From Weeksellaceae bacterium (GTDB lineage Bacteria; Bacteroidota; Bacteroidia; Flavobacteriales; Weeksellaceae): a stretch of DNA of 7,000 nucleotides. The stretch spans positions 1 through 7,000 of the forward strand of contig JAKOOI010000209.1 in the NCBI GenBank assembly GCA_022701475.1. Reading direction: 5' to 3'. Shown here piece by piece: positions 4,361-7,000 of the stretch. Below the pieces are notes generated by a model that did not search any database, was not told the origin of the DNA, and saw nothing but the letters and a program-made list of their open reading frames with translations. The stretch's first letter is position 1; the number at the start of each line of letters is the position of its first letter. Position numbers and translations under genes: made by a program.

Positions 4361-6571
4361 ATGAAAAAAGACGCTTTGGATCTATGCAGCCAGGAACCGA
4401 TTCATATTCCAGGCTACATACAGGCTCATGGCCTGCTCATTATCATCGATCAGAAAGGTGATATTTTGTATTGCAGCGAAAATATTCTGCAGCTTACAGG
4501 TCTTGTCCCTTCTGAGGTGTTGGGAAAGCCCGTGACCCTCCTCAACGGATTCTTCGGAAAGCCGGAAAGCCAGCGGTTTATTGAAGACCTCATCCGCCTT
4601 TCCTGGCAGGGCCGGGAATTTAAGCCTTTGAACCCATACGTAGTTGAAATCGACCGCCAGCCATACAATATGATCCTCTCGCTGTCAGGTGAGAACTATA
4701 TCCTTGATTTTGAGCCTGAAGCATCTGACCTCTTTACCGATCCGCAGAATACGGTAGGCGCCAGCCTTTCCCAGATGCTTGCTGACCGGGACCTGCAGAT
4801 CATTCTGGACAATGCTGCCGTGCAGATCAGGAACATCATTCATTATGACCGGATCATGATTTATAAATTCCATAGTGACGGCCACGGCGAAGTGGTAGCC
4901 GAAGACCGGGAAGGCCATCTGGAAACCTGGCTGGGGCTCCACTACCCTGCTGCCGACATCCCGCAGCAGGCACGTGAACTGTATATGCGAAACTTTACCC
5001 GTCTTATTGCCAACGTGGCAGATACGCCTGTTGCGATACTGGGTAAGACCGGGACTCCGGCGGATCTTACCAACAGCTCGGTAAGAGCCGTTTCTCCCAT
5101 ACACATCAGGTACCTGAAAAATATGGGCGTCAATTCCAGTTTCAGTGTCTCGATTATTGTCGACAACCAGCTGTGGGGGCTTATTGCCTGCCATAATTAC
5201 AGCCCAAGGTTCATTAATTTTAAACAGCGTGAAACCGCCAAGCTGATCGGCCAGGTCCTCAGCTCATGTATCGGATTAAGGAATCAGGAAAGGCTGCAGC
5301 AGGACAGCATCAGTCTCCAGACGGTAGTTATGGAGATCACCCGGAGCCTGCTGAACAGTGACCGGACTTCAGCGTTCATCGGCGACTGTGCTGAAACGAT
5401 CCTCAGCTCCTACCGTGCCACCGGAGTTTCTTTCCTTTTCGAAGGGGAAATCTACAGTTTCGGGGATGTGCCTGACTATGAACAGATTCTTGAAATTGCC
5501 ATGGAAATCGGAAAAAACGAACACGGCTTAATCTCTTCAGACCATTGTGCCCAGAGCTTTCCTGCTCTTTCCGTATGCAGCAGCCGCTTTGCCGGGATAT
5601 TGGGTTGCAGGCTGACGCAGGATCTGAAAGACTGCCTGATCCTCTTCAGGCCTGAACTGTCCCTGACGGTACGGTGGGCGGGAGATCCTACAAAAATTAT
5701 TAACTTCGATGAGAACGGCCAGCCTTTCATTTCCCCCAGAAATTCTTTTGAACAATGGACCCAGGAAGTAAAGAACAATTCGGAAAAATGGTCTTCTACA
5801 GAAATAAAGACACTGCTTGAAATCAGGGATGAAATCAATTTTGCCATTGGCCGCAAGACGACAGAACTCCGCATCCTGAACGAAAAGCTGCGCGATGCCT
5901 ACGCCGAGCTGGATTCTTTTGCCCATACGGTATCCCATGACCTGAAGACTCCGCTGACCGCCATAAAAGCTTTCGCTGAGCTCATCCAGAGAAAAACGGC
6001 GGAAAATGATGTCAAAATGATGTCTGTCCGGATCGTTGACAATTCCGAAAGGCTGTACCGTATGATCCAGACCGTTCTGGAATACTCAAAAGTAGGGCAG
6101 CAATACATCAATAAGGAAAAAGTAGAAATGGGCTCTCTCCTGCAGGAGATCAGGGAACAGCTGATGGTAGGGAAACTTAATGCTAACCTGCAGGTTAATA
6201 TTCAGTCCGCTCCTGATGTGGAAGGCGACCCTATCCTGATCTTCCAGGTTTTTCTCAATATTATCGAGAATGCAGTGAAATACTCCCATAAAGTAGCCTC
6301 GCCTGTGGTTTCAGTAGAAGGTTTTGTAGAAGACAATGAGGTAATTTACAAAATAAAAGACAACGGGATAGGCATCAACGCAGAGCAGCAATCCAAGATT
6401 TTCGGGCTGTTCAACAGGGTCGGCAAGAGCGAGGAATTTGAAGGGAACGGCGTAGGACTGGCTACCGTAAAGAAAATCATGACCCGCCACGGCGCTTCCA
6501 TTCACGTAGAAAGTTCCGAAGGACAGGGAAGTACCTTTATCCTGAAATTCCCGACAGGAGAAGTGGCATAA
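4361..6571 (+). CDS. bphP: Bacteriophytochrome histidine kinase
   Basis: This 736-residue protein is a cytoplasmic red/far-red photoreceptor kinase of standard length. Order: N-terminal PAS (about 9-120), GAF (about 135-305), PHY (about 315-500), HisKA (about 510-580) and HATPase (about 620-732). Cys9, directly before QEPIHIPG, matches the biliverdin-linking Cys of bacterial phytochromes. The GAF pocket has the PAADIP motif (196-201, D199), Y168 in IMIYKF, H248 in SPIHIRYL, Y251, and H278 in IACH. The position where plant phytochromes carry Cys is not Cys here, which fits biliverdin and not phytochromobilin. The PHY tongue shows RWAGDP (438-443) and PRNSFE (459-464). The kinase has H526 in SHDLKTPL, N637 in the N box, DNGIGI (667-672) and GNGVGL (695-700), all intact. 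The start is ATG 4361; an in-frame TTG at 4325 would add 12 residues before Cys9 and is unlikely. No receiver is fused, and no heme oxygenase gene adjoins; biliverdin must come from elsewhere. The gene has its own candidate promoter and a strong hairpin after it. Confidence 0.96.
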   Translation: MKKDALDLCSQEPIHIPGYIQAHGLLIIIDQKGDILYCSENILQLTGLVPSEVLGKPVTLLNGFFGKPESQRFIEDLIRLSWQGREFKPLNPYVVEIDRQPYNMILSLSGENYILDFEPEASDLFTDPQNTVGASLSQMLADRDLQIILDNAAVQIRNIIHYDRIMIYKFHSDGHGEVVAEDREGHLETWLGLHYPAADIPQQARELYMRNFTRLIANVADTPVAILGKTGTPADLTNSSVRAVSPIHIRYLKNMGVNSSFSVSIIVDNQLWGLIACHNYSPRFINFKQRETAKLIGQVLSSCIGLRNQERLQQDSISLQTVVMEITRSLLNSDRTSAFIGDCAETILSSYRATGVSFLFEGEIYSFGDVPDYEQILEIAMEIGKNEHGLISSDHCAQSFPALSVCSSRFAGILGCRLTQDLKDCLILFRPELSLTVRWAGDPTKIINFDENGQPFISPRNSFEQWTQEVKNNSEKWSSTEIKTLLEIRDEINFAIGRKTTELRILNEKLRDAYAELDSFAHTVSHDLKTPLTAIKAFAELIQRKTAENDVKMMSVRIVDNSERLYRMIQTVLEYSKVGQQYINKEKVEMGSLLQEIREQLMVGKLNANLQVNIQSAPDVEGDPILIFQVFLNIIENAVKYSHKVASPVVSVEGFVEDNEVIYKIKDNGIGINAEQQSKIFGLFNRVGKSEEFEGNGVGLATVKKIMTRHGASIHVESSEGQGSTFILKFPTGEVA

Positions 6572-6583
6572 TATACGATGGCC

Positions 6584-6604
6584 GGAAGTACTGGCCGGTA
6601 TTCC
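6584..6604. repeat. Small bulged hairpin after the phytochrome stop
   Basis: GGAA-G-TAC (6584-6591) pairs with GTATTCC (6598-6604) as seven pairs with one bulged G and a six-base loop. The heptamer TGGCCGG also repeats at 6579-6585 and 6592-6598, giving a competing fold. It may add to the larger terminator just downstream. Confidence 0.35.
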
Positions 6605-6611
6605 ATATAAA

Positions 6612-6658
6612 AAATCCTGCAGGGATTGCGTTTTTAATGACCGACCCCCGCAGGATTT
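6612..6658. terminator. Strong hairpin terminator, better placed for the minus strand
   Basis: AAATCCTGC (6612-6620) and GCAGGATTT (6650-6658) are perfect reverse complements. Past one A/C mismatch the stem continues with GGG (6622-6624) against CCC (6646-6648), giving 12 pairs and a 21-base loop. On the plus strand it sits 40 bases after the phytochrome stop and is followed only by ATCC. On the minus strand the run A6 at 6609-6614 reads as T6 right after the stem, the classic intrinsic layout. It probably ends transcription both ways, or mainly a transcript coming from the right. Confidence 0.75.
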
Positions 6659-7000
6659 ATCCATTACCGGAAGGTATCAGATGCCTGCTGACTTTTTACA
6701 TAATCAACTTGATCTTATACCATTATATTTCAATAGCGGTTATTCTTTATTAAACAAGATATGGATGTCTTACTTATAATCCGGTTTTTCCTTTACCTCA
6801 ATTGAATTGGGAAATCATGATCAAAAGGCATAAGAATTTTTAAGGAACCCTATTCTTTTTAATCTTTGCCTGATGATAATGACCGTTTTCTTTTACCGGA
6901 AGGATTCTTCTGAGAAAAGAAGCTTACCTGTGATATCATGAAGATTGGCGCTGATTGCATCGACGCTCTTGGAATAACTTGTATTTTATAGCCGTTTTTA
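6659..7000. other. 342-base right-end stretch without an intact gene
   Basis: From 6667 to about 6892 the DNA is AT-rich and stops are frequent in all frames, so I see no gene there. The 11-mer TTACCGGAAGG occurs at 6664-6674 and at 6893-6903; on the minus strand both copies read CTTCCGGTAA and in both the TAA closes a short protein-like frame ending in FR. From 6893 to the edge the composition becomes more coding-like, described separately. Confidence 0.5.
6893..7000 (-). pseudogene. Possible minus-strand gene remnant at the right edge
   Basis: On the minus strand a frame closed by TAA at 6895-6893 is open back to a stop at 6988-6986. It encodes 30 residues including SKSVDAISANLHDITGK and ending EESFR, with no ATG at its start. 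The adjacent frame, open to the window edge, contains KNGYKIQVI next to it. Restoring one base near 6975 would join these into NGYKIQVISKSVDAIS, which resembles the beta-2/alpha-2 stretch of receiver domains such as EDGYEVEISETCHDII in the first regulator of this window. This could be a frameshifted or decayed receiver gene, or chance. The evidence is short and lies at the edge. Confidence 0.2.

Noticed and set aside
4685..5194. Minus-strand frame of 169 codons within the phytochrome
   Set aside because: It is antisense to the conserved PAS/GAF core of the phytochrome and shows no domain.
6664..6903. Pair of TTACCGGAAGG 11-mers as ends of a mobile element
   Set aside because: They are in direct orientation with no target duplication and no transposase between them; the DNA between is stop-rich spacer.

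Overview
The window reads as chromosomal DNA from a member of the Bacteroidota, most likely a flavobacterium of the Chryseobacterium type. The evidence is the AT-rich spacers, matches to the Bacteroidota -7 promoter element TAnnTTTG, ATG starts with little or no Shine-Dalgarno sequence, and the style of the two histidine kinases. The genus is inferred from style, not proven.

Layout, left to right. Bases 1-64 hold the start of a minus-strand gene that leaves the window. A 225-base spacer with an (AAAT)4 run and a small dyad separates it from a short plus-strand YHS-domain lipoprotein (290-544). A single-domain response regulator follows (735-1127) behind a perfect -7 match. Next is a 423-base stretch without a convincing gene (1128-1550), then a second single-domain response regulator (1551-1907), a PAS/GAF/PAS histidine kinase (2122-4194) and a full-length bacteriophytochrome histidine kinase (4361-6571). 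The last 430 bases hold a strong hairpin terminator, a stop-rich AT-rich stretch, and at the edge a protein-like minus-strand fragment that may be a gene remnant.

How the genes may work together. The phytochrome has the biliverdin-binding Cys near its N-terminus, the PAS, GAF and PHY core, and a complete HisKA/HATPase module, so it should be a red/far-red-responsive kinase. It has no attached receiver. The two receiver-only proteins upstream are natural candidates for phosphate acceptors from it, from the PAS kinase, or from both. That link rests only on proximity: the four signalling genes face the same way but are separated by 166-423 bases, and at least two have their own candidate promoters, so this is a cluster and not a tight operon. 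No heme oxygenase gene for making biliverdin is visible in the window.

I did not find a clearly new type of system. The most useful leads are the shared shortening of the alpha-4 region in both receivers, the protein-like minus-strand fragments in the two long spacers, and the leader ORF before the phytochrome.
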